Assembly: GCA_937921505.1 (NCBI GenBank)
Contig: CAKZUB010000051.1
Span: 1-34,591 of the forward strand
DNA: 34,591 nucleotides
Origin: an uncultured Clostridia bacterium
GTDB taxonomy: Bacteria > Bacillota > Clostridia > Lachnospirales > Cellulosilyticaceae
Reading direction: 5' to 3'
Positions 23,600-31,908 of this stretch are shown here, one piece after another; the stretch's first letter is position 1, and each line of letters starts with the position of its first letter. A model generated the notes under the pieces. The model was not told the origin of the DNA and did no database searches. It saw only the letters and a list, made by a program, of their open reading frames with translations. The position numbers and the translations under genes were made by a program.

Positions 23600-23895
23600 A
23601 AATGCACCCCCCTATTACGCTAAAAAGAATACTAATGCTAAACTCTTGAATCTGAAACAAGTAGTTTTGAAAAAAAAAGTATACTTTCTAGCGCAAGGGG
23701 GAGGGGGTATTAAACCCTTGTGGCTCAAAGCTTACATGACCGATGCAGCCTCTTGCGTGAGATTTCGCAGAATTCGAACTATGGGGTTGAAAAATAACAG
23801 GGTAAATGTTAGTTAAACCCTTGATATTACTAGCTTTAAAAGAGGTTTTCTTTTCGCTAAAAAGTAACTTGCGAGAGTATCTTTAAAAAAGTCAT
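23600..23895. other. Non-coding phage region, possible cos/packaging site
   Basis: About 300 bases without a gene. It contains CCCCCC near 23607, a purine-rich AAGGGGGAGGGGG at 23695-23707, then CCCTTGTGGCTC, GACCGATGCAGCC and a TTTCGCAGAATTCGAACTAT segment. That sequence of G-rich block followed by CGATGC and TTCGC elements resembles the stretch found after HNH genes in other phages, where the cos site is expected. This is recalled pattern, not proof. Confidence 0.35.
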
Positions 23896-23930
23896 AAGCC
23901 TTTTGTAAATAAAAGGGTTGTGGCTTTTTT
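23896..23930 (+). terminator. Hairpin with T-run
   Basis: AAGCC at the 5' end pairs with GGCTT before TTTTTT, with a nested CCTTTT/AAAAGG stem. It lies 42 bases before the HTH/zinc gene and would end transcripts crossing the possible packaging region. Confidence 0.5.
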
Positions 23931-23971
23931 AGTACACAGAAAATCGCAAAATAGAAAAGGTGATTTTTTTC

Positions 23972-24391
23972 ATGACAAAAGAGCAAAAGGAACAAATTTA
24001 TAAACTTCGCTTAGATGGCTTAGGTTATAAGACTATTGCAAAGACCTTAGACCTTAATGCAGATTCAATAAAGTCTTATTGCAAGAGGCATCACCTTAAT
24101 GGCTCAAGGCAGCTTGTAGCACTTAATGCCGAGGTGATAGAAGAAAATAATGACCTTTGCAAATACTGCAGTAACCCTATTCGGAAAAAGAAAATGGGGC
24201 GAACTAAAAAGTTCTGCAACGAGGACTGCCGGAGAAAGTGGTGGAAAAAACATCAAGATAAGCGGAAGCTAAAAGAAACAGCTACTTATCATTACACCTG
24301 CCCTGTTTGTGGCAAGGATTTTAGTGCTTATGGCAATAGCAAGAGGCAATATTGTAGCATCCAGTGCTGCGTTAAAAATAGATTTGGTTGA
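23972..24391 (+). CDS. HTH plus zinc-finger phage protein
   Basis: A 139-residue protein. Residues 1-45 are a sigma-like helix-turn-helix (EQIYKLRLDGLGYKTIAKTL then DSIKSYCKRHHL). Two cysteine clusters follow: CKYCSNPI with FCNEDC, and CPVCGKDF with YCSIQC, likely two zinc ribbons. A basic linker (RRKWWKKHQDKRKLK) fits DNA binding. GTG 23960 is in frame, but AAAGGTGAT before ATG 23972 sets the start. It is a common companion of phage DNA methylases; a regulatory role is inferred. Confidence 0.7.
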   Translation: MTKEQKEQIYKLRLDGLGYKTIAKTLDLNADSIKSYCKRHHLNGSRQLVALNAEVIEENNDLCKYCSNPIRKKKMGRTKKFCNEDCRRKWWKKHQDKRKLKETATYHYTCPVCGKDFSAYGNSKRQYCSIQCCVKNRFG

Positions 24392-24437
24392 GCAATAGAG
24401 GATGAAAAAAAACACACTATCATAGGAGAAAAGCATA

Positions 24438-25694
24438 ATGGAATTTAGGAAATTGCAAATAGACACTTTAACACCAGCAAGCTATAACCCTAGAAAAGAT
24501 TTAAAACCAGGTGATAAAGAATATGAAAAGATAAAAAAGAGCATTGATGAGTTTGGTTATGTAGATCCCATCATTGTGAATAGTGACTTAACTATAATTG
24601 GAGGCCATCAACGCTGGAAGGTTCTAAAAGACTTAGAATTTACGGAAGTAGATTGTGTAGTCATTGAAGTAGATAAAACTAAAGAAAAAGCATTGAATGT
24701 AGCTCTTAATAAAATATCAGGTGAATGGAATGAAGAACTGCTTGGAGAGCTCATTAAAGACTTACAAACTTTAGATTATGATATTTCTTTTACTGGTTTT
24801 GAACCAGCTGAAATAGATGAGTTGTTTAATAACCTACATGACAAAGATGTGCAAGAGGATGACTTTGATGTAGATGCTGCACTTTCGGATACACCAATTT
24901 CGAAGCAAGGAGATGTTTGGCTCCTTGGCAGGCACCGACTTGTGTGTGGCGATAGCACAGAACCAGGAACTTATGAATTACTGATGGAAGGAAAGAAAGC
25001 AAACCTTGTGGTAACAGATCCCCCATACAACATATCAATCCAAGGTGGCACAAAGGATAAGCTCACTATTCAAAATGACAATATGTCAGATAAAGAATTC
25101 TACTCATTCTTATTTGAGTTTTATAAGGCTACTTTCGATGTAATGGAGGATGGGGCAGGCATTTATGTATTTCATGCAGATACAGAAGGTGTTAACTTTA
25201 GAAAAGCATTCAAAGATGCAGGCTATCACTTATCTGGTGTTTGTATTTGGGTTAAGAATTCACTAGTTTTATCAAGGTCGGACTATCACTTTAGACACGA
25301 ACCTATTTTGTATGGCTGGAAACCGACAGGAAAGCATAGGTGGTATTCAGACCGTAAGCAGGATACGATATGGCAGTTTGATAGGCCAGCTAAAAATTCT
25401 AATCATCCTACTTGTAAACCTGTAGCCCTATGTGCTTATCCAATTCAAAATAGTAGCATGAGTAATTGTATTGTACTAGATCCTTTTGCAGGGAGTTTTT
25501 CAACTGGGATAGCATGCGAGCAAACAAATAGAATTTGTTATGCTATAGAACTTGATCCAAAATATGTAGATGTTTGTGTTGCGAGATATTATCAGAACTT
25601 CCCAGACCGTGATATTTATCTTTTAAGAGCTGGTGAGAAGATAAAATATATAGATATGCTGGAGGAAGGTAGTAATTCAAATGACCTTCCTTGA
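24438..25694 (+). CDS. ParB-domain DNA methyltransferase fusion (amino methyltransferase)
   Basis: A 418-residue phage DNA methylase. Residues 1-110 form a ParB/Srx-like domain (ASYNPRKDLKPGDKEYE, IIGGHQRWKVLKDL). The rest is a beta-class-type N6-adenine or N4-cytosine methyltransferase with DPPY at 194-197 and the SAM motif near 348. That SAM motif reads DPFAGSFSTG, where the family normally has Gly at the position of F354. All other landmarks (KPVALCAYPIQNSS, CYAIELDPKYVDVC) are intact. It may still be active with weaker cofactor binding, or may be decaying. It overlaps the third cytosine methyltransferase by 14 bases. Confidence 0.88.
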   Translation: MEFRKLQIDTLTPASYNPRKDLKPGDKEYEKIKKSIDEFGYVDPIIVNSDLTIIGGHQRWKVLKDLEFTEVDCVVIEVDKTKEKALNVALNKISGEWNEELLGELIKDLQTLDYDISFTGFEPAEIDELFNNLHDKDVQEDDFDVDAALSDTPISKQGDVWLLGRHRLVCGDSTEPGTYELLMEGKKANLVVTDPPYNISIQGGTKDKLTIQNDNMSDKEFYSFLFEFYKATFDVMEDGAGIYVFHADTEGVNFRKAFKDAGYHLSGVCIWVKNSLVLSRSDYHFRHEPILYGWKPTGKHRWYSDRKQDTIWQFDRPAKNSNHPTCKPVALCAYPIQNSSMSNCIVLDPFAGSFSTGIACEQTNRICYAIELDPKYVDVCVARYYQNFPDRDIYLLRAGEKIKYIDMLEEGSNSNDLP

Positions 25695-26904
25695 TTTTTG
25701 CTCAGGGATAGGTGGCTTCAGACTTGGTCTTGAACTTGCAGGATATCGATGTATTGGTTTTTGTGAGAAAGATAAATTTGCAGTGAAATCCTATAAAGAA
25801 ATGTTTGATACGAAAGGAGAGTGGTACGCAAATGACGTTACAAAGCTTAGAGCAGAAGAAATCCCCACTGCAGATATCTGGTGTTTTGGATTCCCTTGCC
25901 AAGATATATCCATTGCCGGAAAACAGCACGGACTTAGTGGAAAACGAAGTGGCATCTATTTTAGCATTATTGACCTTATCAAGAGCAAAAAAGAAAAAGA
26001 TAAGCCCACATACCTACTCATTGAAAACGTTAAAAACTTGCTATCAATTAATAACGGCTTTGATTTTCTCTCCATTCTCTGTGAACTGGACGAAGCAGGG
26101 TATGATGCAGGGTGGCAAGTGCTTAATTCTAAATACTTTGGAATTCCCCAAAACAGAGAACGTGTGTTTATTATCGCAAGTCTTAGAAGCAGTGGCAGAC
26201 GAGAAATACTACCTATCAGCGGAGAAAACGCAGCACCTCTTAAGCAAATTATAGGAGGCTGCCAAGCCGAAAGAGTATACAGCACAGAAGGAGTGGCTTG
26301 TACTCTTAAGAGCGGTGGAGGCGGTGATGGTGCTAAAACAGGCTTATATTTTATAGATCAATCTACTACAAAGGTTCAAATAACAGATGCTTCACGGTGT
26401 ATTACTTCACGCTATACAGCAGGGGTTGTAAACCGCATAGCTATGAATAGTGGGGTGCTTGAAGCTAGTGCAATTTTAACACCTGAGAGAAAAGAAAAAC
26501 GGCAAAATGGACGCAGAGCAAAAGAGGTTGATGAACCTATGTTTACTTTAACAGGTCAAGACATACACGGTGTGGCTATTAAAGAGGCTACTAAAAAGGG
26601 ATTTTCTGAGGCTCGGATGGGTGATAGCCTTAATATTTCATTTCCAGACAGTCCTACAAGAAGAGGTCGAGTTGGAAAAAATATTGCACAAACACTCGAT
26701 ACCCAGTGTATGCAAGGAACACTCACCTCTAAAATGCGCATACGTAGACTAACCCCAAAAGAATGCTTTAGATTACAAGGTTTTCCAGATGAGCTATTTG
26801 AGAAAGCGAGAAGGGTTAATTCAGATGCGCAGCTCTATAAACAAGCAGGTAATGCAGTAAGCGTCCCTGTCGCTTACGCAGTAGCAAAAAGTTTATCTGA
26901 GTAG
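25681..26904 (+). CDS. DNA (cytosine-5-)-methyltransferase (third), phage type
   Basis: A 407-residue m5C DNA methyltransferase. It has motif I LDFCSGIGGFRLG at 4-16, catalytic C73 in GFPCQDIS, LIENVKNLL, QNRERVFI, then a large variable target domain of about 180 residues with Gly-rich SGGGGDG, ending with KECFRLQGFPDELF and KQAGNAVSVPVAYAV. It is coupled to the ParB-methylase gene (14-base overlap, AGGAAGG site). Stand-alone phage methyltransferases of this kind protect the phage DNA against host restriction. Its sequence differs from the two island enzymes. Confidence 0.93.
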   Translation: MTFLDFCSGIGGFRLGLELAGYRCIGFCEKDKFAVKSYKEMFDTKGEWYANDVTKLRAEEIPTADIWCFGFPCQDISIAGKQHGLSGKRSGIYFSIIDLIKSKKEKDKPTYLLIENVKNLLSINNGFDFLSILCELDEAGYDAGWQVLNSKYFGIPQNRERVFIIASLRSSGRREILPISGENAAPLKQIIGGCQAERVYSTEGVACTLKSGGGGDGAKTGLYFIDQSTTKVQITDASRCITSRYTAGVVNRIAMNSGVLEASAILTPERKEKRQNGRRAKEVDEPMFTLTGQDIHGVAIKEATKKGFSEARMGDSLNISFPDSPTRRGRVGKNIAQTLDTQCMQGTLTSKMRIRRLTPKECFRLQGFPDELFEKARRVNSDAQLYKQAGNAVSVPVAYAVAKSLSE

Positions 26905-27092
26905 AAAAATAAAGGCCATAAACAACTTGCTACTTAAGGGATTAATACGGCATAAACTACACAAATCCCCCCCTTGTTAGAGTGTGTTTTTCGTGACTTA
27001 TATGTGCTTTAGGCCCCTACACTAAGTAGCCAGTTAGAGCTAACATGTACGTACCGAAAGGTAATAAACACACTTTGAAAGGAAGAAAGAAA

Positions 27093-27989
27093 ATGAAAAC
27101 ACAAAGGTTTGGAATTGAAATCGAGCTTACAGGCATTACAAGAAAACAAGCAGCTGAATGCATCAAAAAGCAAATAAACAGCATGGTGATGAACTACATG
27201 GGTGGAAGTTACGGCACCTACCATGTAATGGATAGCCTAGGACGAACTTGGAAGGTTGTTTCCGACTCAAGCATTGATGCCCAAAAGAAAAGTGGCAAAG
27301 AGATTATATCCGCAGATCGCGACTACGAAGTAGAGCTTGTAAGCCCCATCCTTACCTACGAAGATATAGAGCCACTTCAAGAAATGGTAAGAGCTTTGCG
27401 AGAAGCTGGAGCAATAGTTAATAAAAGTTGCGGCATTCACATTCACATAGATGCGGCGCCTCACACCCCTACAACCTTAAAGAATTTAGTAAACTTAATG
27501 GCTAGTAAAGAAGAACTACTTTATAAAAGCCTAGAAATTGATTCAGCAAGGTTAAGATATTGTAAGAAGGTTAACGAGGAGCTTATCCAAGCCATAAACA
27601 AAAACAAGCCCAAAACCTTGCAAGCTTTAGCAGATATTTGGTACCAAGATTATGAACTTGAATCAAGAGACAGACACTACCACCAAAGTCGCTACCATGG
27701 CCTTAACTTACACAGCACCTTTACCACGGGAACCGTAGAGTTTAGACTTTTTAATAGCAGCACTCACGCAGGCAAGATTAAAGCCTACATTCAATTTTGC
27801 TTAGCACTTAGCAATCAGGCTTTAAGCCAAAAGACAGCCAGCGCAAAAAGAACCTACACCGACAACGAGAAGTACACCTTTAGATGTTGGATGCTAAGAC
27901 TTGGCCTAATAGGGGATGAATTTAAAACCTGCAGACACCATTTTTTAGCTAACTTAATAGGAAACAGCGCTTGGAAAAACGCAGCCTGA
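27093..27989 (+). CDS. Phage amidoligase-family enzyme
   Basis: A 298-residue protein of the amidoligase family (COOH-NH2 ligase related to glutamine synthetase). Recognizable are TQRFGIEIELTG at the N-terminus, a central CGIHIHIDAAPHTPTTL metal/substrate motif and HSTFTTGTVEFRLFNSSTHAGKIKAYI. It would form amide bonds using ATP on a peptide or amino compound. ATG 27045 is in frame, but GAAAGGAAGAAAG lies directly before ATG 27093, which gives the normal N-terminus. The adjacent gamma-glutamylcyclotransferase is its known genomic partner in phages and bacteria (Iyer and colleagues described this linkage). Substrate unknown. Confidence 0.85.
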   Translation: MKTQRFGIEIELTGITRKQAAECIKKQINSMVMNYMGGSYGTYHVMDSLGRTWKVVSDSSIDAQKKSGKEIISADRDYEVELVSPILTYEDIEPLQEMVRALREAGAIVNKSCGIHIHIDAAPHTPTTLKNLVNLMASKEELLYKSLEIDSARLRYCKKVNEELIQAINKNKPKTLQALADIWYQDYELESRDRHYHQSRYHGLNLHSTFTTGTVEFRLFNSSTHAGKIKAYIQFCLALSNQALSQKTASAKRTYTDNEKYTFRCWMLRLGLIGDEFKTCRHHFLANLIGNSAWKNAA

Positions 27990-28046
27990 GGAATACAACA
28001 AGGGTAGGGCTTATGGCTCTACCTTACTATGAAAGGATGAGTAGCA

Positions 28047-28499
28047 ATGCAAACAAAAATCTATGCGGCCTATGGTAGCAACATGAATATAGAGCAGATG
28101 GGCATAAGATGTCCAAATTCTAAGGTGATTGGAACGGGAGTGCTTGAAGGTTATAGGCTTACTTTTAGGGGAATATACAAAGGGGTTGCTAATATTGAGC
28201 CCAGCAAGGGCAAGGAAATACCCATTGTACTTTGGGAAATTACAGAAGATTGTGAAGCAGCGCTTGATATGTATGAAGGTTACCCAAGGCTTTATGAAAA
28301 GATAGAAATCAAAGTAAAGGTCAAAGGTAAGTTGAAAAAGGTTATGGCCTATATCATGACCGAAGAGTATACCAATAAAGCTGCAGAGCCTACTGACTAT
28401 TACTATGATGTGATTGCTAAAGGCTACTTGGACAACGGTTTAGAACATGAACCATTACAAATAGCCAGAGCTGAATCCTTAAAAGAACTGGGGAGATAA
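28047..28499 (+). CDS. Gamma-glutamylcyclotransferase (GGCT/AIG2-like) family protein
   Basis: A 150-residue GGCT-fold enzyme: substrate loop YGSNM at 9-13, GTGVLEGYRLTF, and catalytic Glu in DMYEGYP (E77) before LYEKIEIKV. Family members cyclize gamma-glutamyl groups to release pyroglutamate, or cleave related bonds. It lies 57 bases after the amidoligase gene and 2 bases before the next, behind AAAGGATGAGTAGC. The pair suggests one enzyme attaches and the other trims an amide-linked group (inference). Confidence 0.87.
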   Translation: MQTKIYAAYGSNMNIEQMGIRCPNSKVIGTGVLEGYRLTFRGIYKGVANIEPSKGKEIPIVLWEITEDCEAALDMYEGYPRLYEKIEIKVKVKGKLKKVMAYIMTEEYTNKAAEPTDYYYDVIAKGYLDNGLEHEPLQIARAESLKELGR

Positions 28500-28501
28500 G
28501 C

Positions 28502-28891
28502 ATGGATAAATTTTTTACTCAAAAAACTTGTGATAGGTGTGGAGGAAGCTTAGCAGGTGGTAGAATTATGAGTATTCTTAATACAGACTGTCTTTGCTTA
28601 GAATGCAAGGAGAAGGAAAAAGAGGACCCTAGGTATAAAGAAGCGGCCAAGGCAGAAATTAAGCAAGTGCGAAAAGGTAATTACAACTATGAAGGATTGT
28701 TACAAGAACAGAAGATAACTGATAAGCTACTGGAACAGATAAAGGATATTAGGGCGTCAGGGAAGTACAATATGTTTGACTTACCTGGTATTCAACGCGA
28801 AGCTTTTGAAAGAGATTACTTTGAGTTAGTCACGTTTTTGGAAGAGAGCAAAAAGGATTGTTTGAATTTTATTTTTACAGGTCAAAGATAA
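28502..28891 (+). CDS. Phage zinc-ribbon hypothetical protein (129 residues)
   Basis: A 129-residue protein. A four-cysteine zinc ribbon (CDRCGG at 10-15 and CLCLECKEKE further on) opens it, followed by KEAAKAEIKQVRKGNYNYEG and a mostly helical C-terminus. I have seen similar small proteins in the same place in clostridial phages, but no function is known to me. It is tightly linked to the GGCT gene (2-base gap) and probably belongs to the same transcript. Confidence 0.65.
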   Translation: MDKFFTQKTCDRCGGSLAGGRIMSILNTDCLCLECKEKEKEDPRYKEAAKAEIKQVRKGNYNYEGLLQEQKITDKLLEQIKDIRASGKYNMFDLPGIQREAFERDYFELVTFLEESKKDCLNFIFTGQR

Positions 28892-28970
28892 TTTAAACTG
28901 CATAAGTAAGAGCTTGCAGAGATGTAGGCTCTTTTTGATATACACAAATAATCGAGAGGAGGTAATACCC

Positions 28971-29444
28971 ATGGCACAAAGAGGAAGAAAGCCAATACCT
29001 ACAGCAATTAAAGTTCTAGAAGGCAATCCTGGTAAGAGACCACTTAATACCAAAGAACCTAAACCTAAAAGCAAAGCACCTAAATGTCCTCCTTGGCTAG
29101 AGATTGAGGCTAAAAAAGAATGGCGAAGAGTAGCTAAGCAACTTGAACAGCTAGGCATACTGACAGAAGTAGATATGGCAGCTTTCTCAGGGTATTGCCA
29201 AGCCTATGCCAGATGGAAAGAAGCTGAAGAGTTTATTTCAAAGCATGGCACTATAGTTAAAACCCCTAGCGGCTACTGGCAGCAGGTACCTCAAATAAGT
29301 ATTGCCTCAAATTATCTTAAGATCATGAGTAGATTCTGTGAGCAGTTTGGCCTAACGCCTTCGGCTAGAAGTAGGATTGTAGCTGATAAAGCAGTGGATG
29401 GAGATGATCCTATGGAACTAATGCTGATGATGGGAGGGAAATAG
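28971..29444 (+). CDS. Phage terminase small subunit, P27 family
   Basis: A 157-residue P27-type small terminase that recognizes packaging sites. The N-terminal signature GRKPIPTAIKVLEGNPGKRP and the helical CPPWLEIEAKKEWRRVAKQL, AFSGYCQAYARWKEAE and RFCEQFGLTPSARSR are typical. An in-frame ATG at 28914 exists, but GAGAGGAGGTAATACCC places the start at 28971. It is 11 bases upstream of the large terminase gene, as expected. Confidence 0.93.
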   Translation: MAQRGRKPIPTAIKVLEGNPGKRPLNTKEPKPKSKAPKCPPWLEIEAKKEWRRVAKQLEQLGILTEVDMAAFSGYCQAYARWKEAEEFISKHGTIVKTPSGYWQQVPQISIASNYLKIMSRFCEQFGLTPSARSRIVADKAVDGDDPMELMLMMGGK

Positions 29445-29455
29445 GAGGAGGTAGC

Positions 29456-31048
29456 ATGGCTAATAAACACTTTACCCCAACTAAATATATGCTACCAACC
29501 TCTTATTATGATGAGGCTAAAGCAGAGAGAGTCATACAATTTATAAGCCAACTCAAACACACAAAAGGAGAATGGCATAATAAATCCTTTTACCTTTTAC
29601 CGTGGCAGGAAGAAATCATCAGAAACTTATTTGGCATTATAAAACCTACTGGCTATAGACAACTTACAACAGCCTATGTAGAAATTGCTAAAAAACAGGG
29701 TAAGACGGAGCTCGGAGCAGCTCTTGCACTTTATATGCTATGTGCTGATGGTGAAAAAGGAGCAGAAGTATATAGCTGCGCAGCAGACCGAGCACAAGCA
29801 AGTCTAATCTATAATGTAGCAGTAGATATGATATCTCTATGCCCTGCACTTAAGAAAAGACTAAAGGTTATTGCTTCTCAAAAAAGAATTGTCTACCCGG
29901 CAATGAACTCCTTTTATCAAGTATTATCTAGTGAAGCATATTCTAAACACGGGATTAATCCTACAGCAGTTTTATTCGATGAAACACACGTTGCTAATCG
30001 TGAGATGATGAATGTTATGCTGCATGGAGCAAGTGATGCTAGAAAGCAACCTTTGAATTTTTTAATTACAACAGCCGGTAATGATCTTCATAGTATTGGA
30101 TATGAACTCCACCAAAAGGCTATTGATATTATTGAAGGTAAGAAAATTGATTCAACTTTTTATCCTGTTATATATGCTGCACATGAAGATGATGATTGGA
30201 CTGATCCAGAAGTATGGAAAAAAGCAAATCCATCTTTAGGTGTAACTGTAGATATTGAAAAGATGCAAATAGCGTGTGATAATGCTAGGCAAAACCCAGC
30301 AGAAGAAAATCTATATAAACAACTTAGATTATGCATTTGGGTAAAGCAGTCAATTCGTTGGATGCCAATGCACATTTGGGATAAGTGTGCATTTCCAGTA
30401 GATCTAGATCATCTCAAAGGCAGGGAGTGCTATGGCGGCCTAGACTTATCATCAACAACAGATATAACAGCTTTTGTACTTGTGTTCCCGCCAAGAAGTG
30501 AAGATGAGAAGTATGAAGTAGTACCATTCTTTTGGCTACCAGAAGAAACGCTATCCCTACGGGTAAGACGTGACCATGTACCGTATGATGTTTGGGAGCA
30601 ACAAAGCTATATTAAAACAACCGAAGGAAACGTAGTGCACTATGGATTTATCGAAGTCTTTATTGAAGAGTTAGGAACAAAGTACAATATTAAAGAGATA
30701 GCCTTTGATAGATGGGGTGCAGTTCAGATGGTTCAAAATCTAGAGGGTATGGGCTTTACTGTGGTTCCTTTTGGTCAAGGTTATAAAGATATGTCACCTC
30801 CTTCAAAAGAACTCATGAAGCTAACATTGGAGAAGAAACTGGCTCATGGCGGTAATCCAGTGCTCAGGTGGATGATGGACAATATACACGTAAGAACAGA
30901 CCCAGCTGGAAACATAAAACCAGATAAAGAAAAATCAACTGAAAAGATAGATGGAGCGGTAGCGATGATTATGGCCCTGGATAGAGCTATTAGAAATGAG
31001 GGGAGTAGTGTTAGTGTTTATGATAATAGAGGGATTCTTATTCTGTAA
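29456..31048 (+). CDS. Phage terminase large subunit
   Basis: A 530-residue packaging motor and nuclease. The ATPase domain has a Walker A-like KKQGKTE at 79-85 (K83) and Walker B LFDETH (D175, E176) with the coupling motif TTAGN further on. The nuclease domain begins at GGLDLSSTTDITAF with its metal-binding Asp, then FDRWGAVQM. Length and motif order are complete, so packaging could be functional. The ribosome site GGAGGAGGTAGC precedes the ATG. The portal gene normally follows directly, but here two transporter genes intervene. Confidence 0.95.
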   Translation: MANKHFTPTKYMLPTSYYDEAKAERVIQFISQLKHTKGEWHNKSFYLLPWQEEIIRNLFGIIKPTGYRQLTTAYVEIAKKQGKTELGAALALYMLCADGEKGAEVYSCAADRAQASLIYNVAVDMISLCPALKKRLKVIASQKRIVYPAMNSFYQVLSSEAYSKHGINPTAVLFDETHVANREMMNVMLHGASDARKQPLNFLITTAGNDLHSIGYELHQKAIDIIEGKKIDSTFYPVIYAAHEDDDWTDPEVWKKANPSLGVTVDIEKMQIACDNARQNPAEENLYKQLRLCIWVKQSIRWMPMHIWDKCAFPVDLDHLKGRECYGGLDLSSTTDITAFVLVFPPRSEDEKYEVVPFFWLPEETLSLRVRRDHVPYDVWEQQSYIKTTEGNVVHYGFIEVFIEELGTKYNIKEIAFDRWGAVQMVQNLEGMGFTVVPFGQGYKDMSPPSKELMKLTLEKKLAHGGNPVLRWMMDNIHVRTDPAGNIKPDKEKSTEKIDGAVAMIMALDRAIRNEGSSVSVYDNRGILIL

Positions 31049-31064
31049 ATCTAATCAAATTTAT

Positions 31065-31099
31065 GGTACAATAATTTTATTATAAAAGATATTTGTACC
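31065..31099. promoter_or_regulatory. Inverted repeat before the inserted transporter genes
   Basis: GGTACAA at 31065-31071 and TTGTACC at 31093-31099 form a perfect 7-base inverted repeat around 21 AT-rich bases, including TTATTATAAAAG. It lies 16 bases after the terminase stop and just before the TSUP gene. It could be an operator for the transporter pair or mark the edge of an insertion. Confidence 0.4.
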
Positions 31100-31122
31100 G
31101 TATTTGGATTGGAGGGGTGATT

Positions 31123-31845
31123 TTGGATATATGGGTGTACGTGCTTCTTTTCGTTGGTAGTTTCTTTGCTGCTGCAATATCGGGAGCGGTAGGCTTTGGT
31201 GGTGCTTTGCTATTACTTCCGGTTTTAACTAAAACAATTGGCACTACAATGGCTGTTCCAGTTCTAACAATTGCACAGCTAATTGGAAATCTATCTCGTG
31301 CTTTCTTTGGTTTTAATCAAATAAAATGGAAACCGGTATATATGTTTATTTTAGGAGCTATTCCAATGAGTATTCTAGGGGCCTTTTCTTTTGTAAAAGT
31401 GCCAAAAGAGATTATTACAAGAGGTATTGGGTTTGCCATTATTGTTTTTGTGATATTAAAGTATTTTAAAGTGCTAAAATTTGAACCCAATGACAGAACA
31501 ATGCTTATAGGTGGAGCTGTGGTAGGTTTAATTTCAGGACTGGTTGGAAGTGCAGGCCCGATTGGAGCAGCATTATTTCTTTCTCTCGATTTAACGCCTG
31601 TGTCATATATCGCAAGTGAAGCAGTAACTGCAATTTCTATGCATATTTCTAAAACCATTGTATATCAGAAGTATCTTGGTATTGGACTTCGAGAATTAGG
31701 TATAGGCCTATTTATGGGAGTTGCTATGATAGCAGGTACATGGGTTGGAAAGAAAGTGATTGATAAAATGCCTAAGGAAAAATTTATAAAGTTTGTGGGA
31801 GTTCTACTTACAGTTATTGGACTTCAAATGTTGATTTGGGGATAA
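31123..31845 (+). CDS. TSUP (TauE/SafE) family membrane permease
   Basis: A 240-residue integral membrane protein with about eight transmembrane segments and the TSUP-family repeats GAVGFGGALLLLPVL (N-terminal) and GLVGSAGPIGAALFLSLDLTP (C-terminal). Members export sulfite, sulfoacetate or related organic acids; the substrate here is unknown. Translation most likely starts at TTG 31123 after GGAGGGGTGA; the frame is open upstream to TTG 31093. It sits between the large terminase and portal genes, an unusual place for a cell transporter. The next transporter gene follows 63 bases later. Confidence 0.85.
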   Translation: MDIWVYVLLFVGSFFAAAISGAVGFGGALLLLPVLTKTIGTTMAVPVLTIAQLIGNLSRAFFGFNQIKWKPVYMFILGAIPMSILGAFSFVKVPKEIITRGIGFAIIVFVILKYFKVLKFEPNDRTMLIGGAVVGLISGLVGSAGPIGAALFLSLDLTPVSYIASEAVTAISMHISKTIVYQKYLGIGLRELGIGLFMGVAMIAGTWVGKKVIDKMPKEKFIKFVGVLLTVIGLQMLIWG

Positions 31846-31908
31846 GTATCATTTTTATATTCGAATTTGTTTAATGCTTAAATTATAGACTTTTTTGGAG
31901 GGGATAAA

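Noticed and set aside
25805..26254. 149-codon second frame inside the third cytosine methyltransferase gene
   Set aside because: Alternative frame of a gene with complete motifs; its product resembles nothing and has skewed composition.
28914..28970. Longer N-terminus for the small terminase
   Set aside because: The AGGAGG site and the family N-terminus (GRKPIPTAIK) both point to the ATG at 28971.
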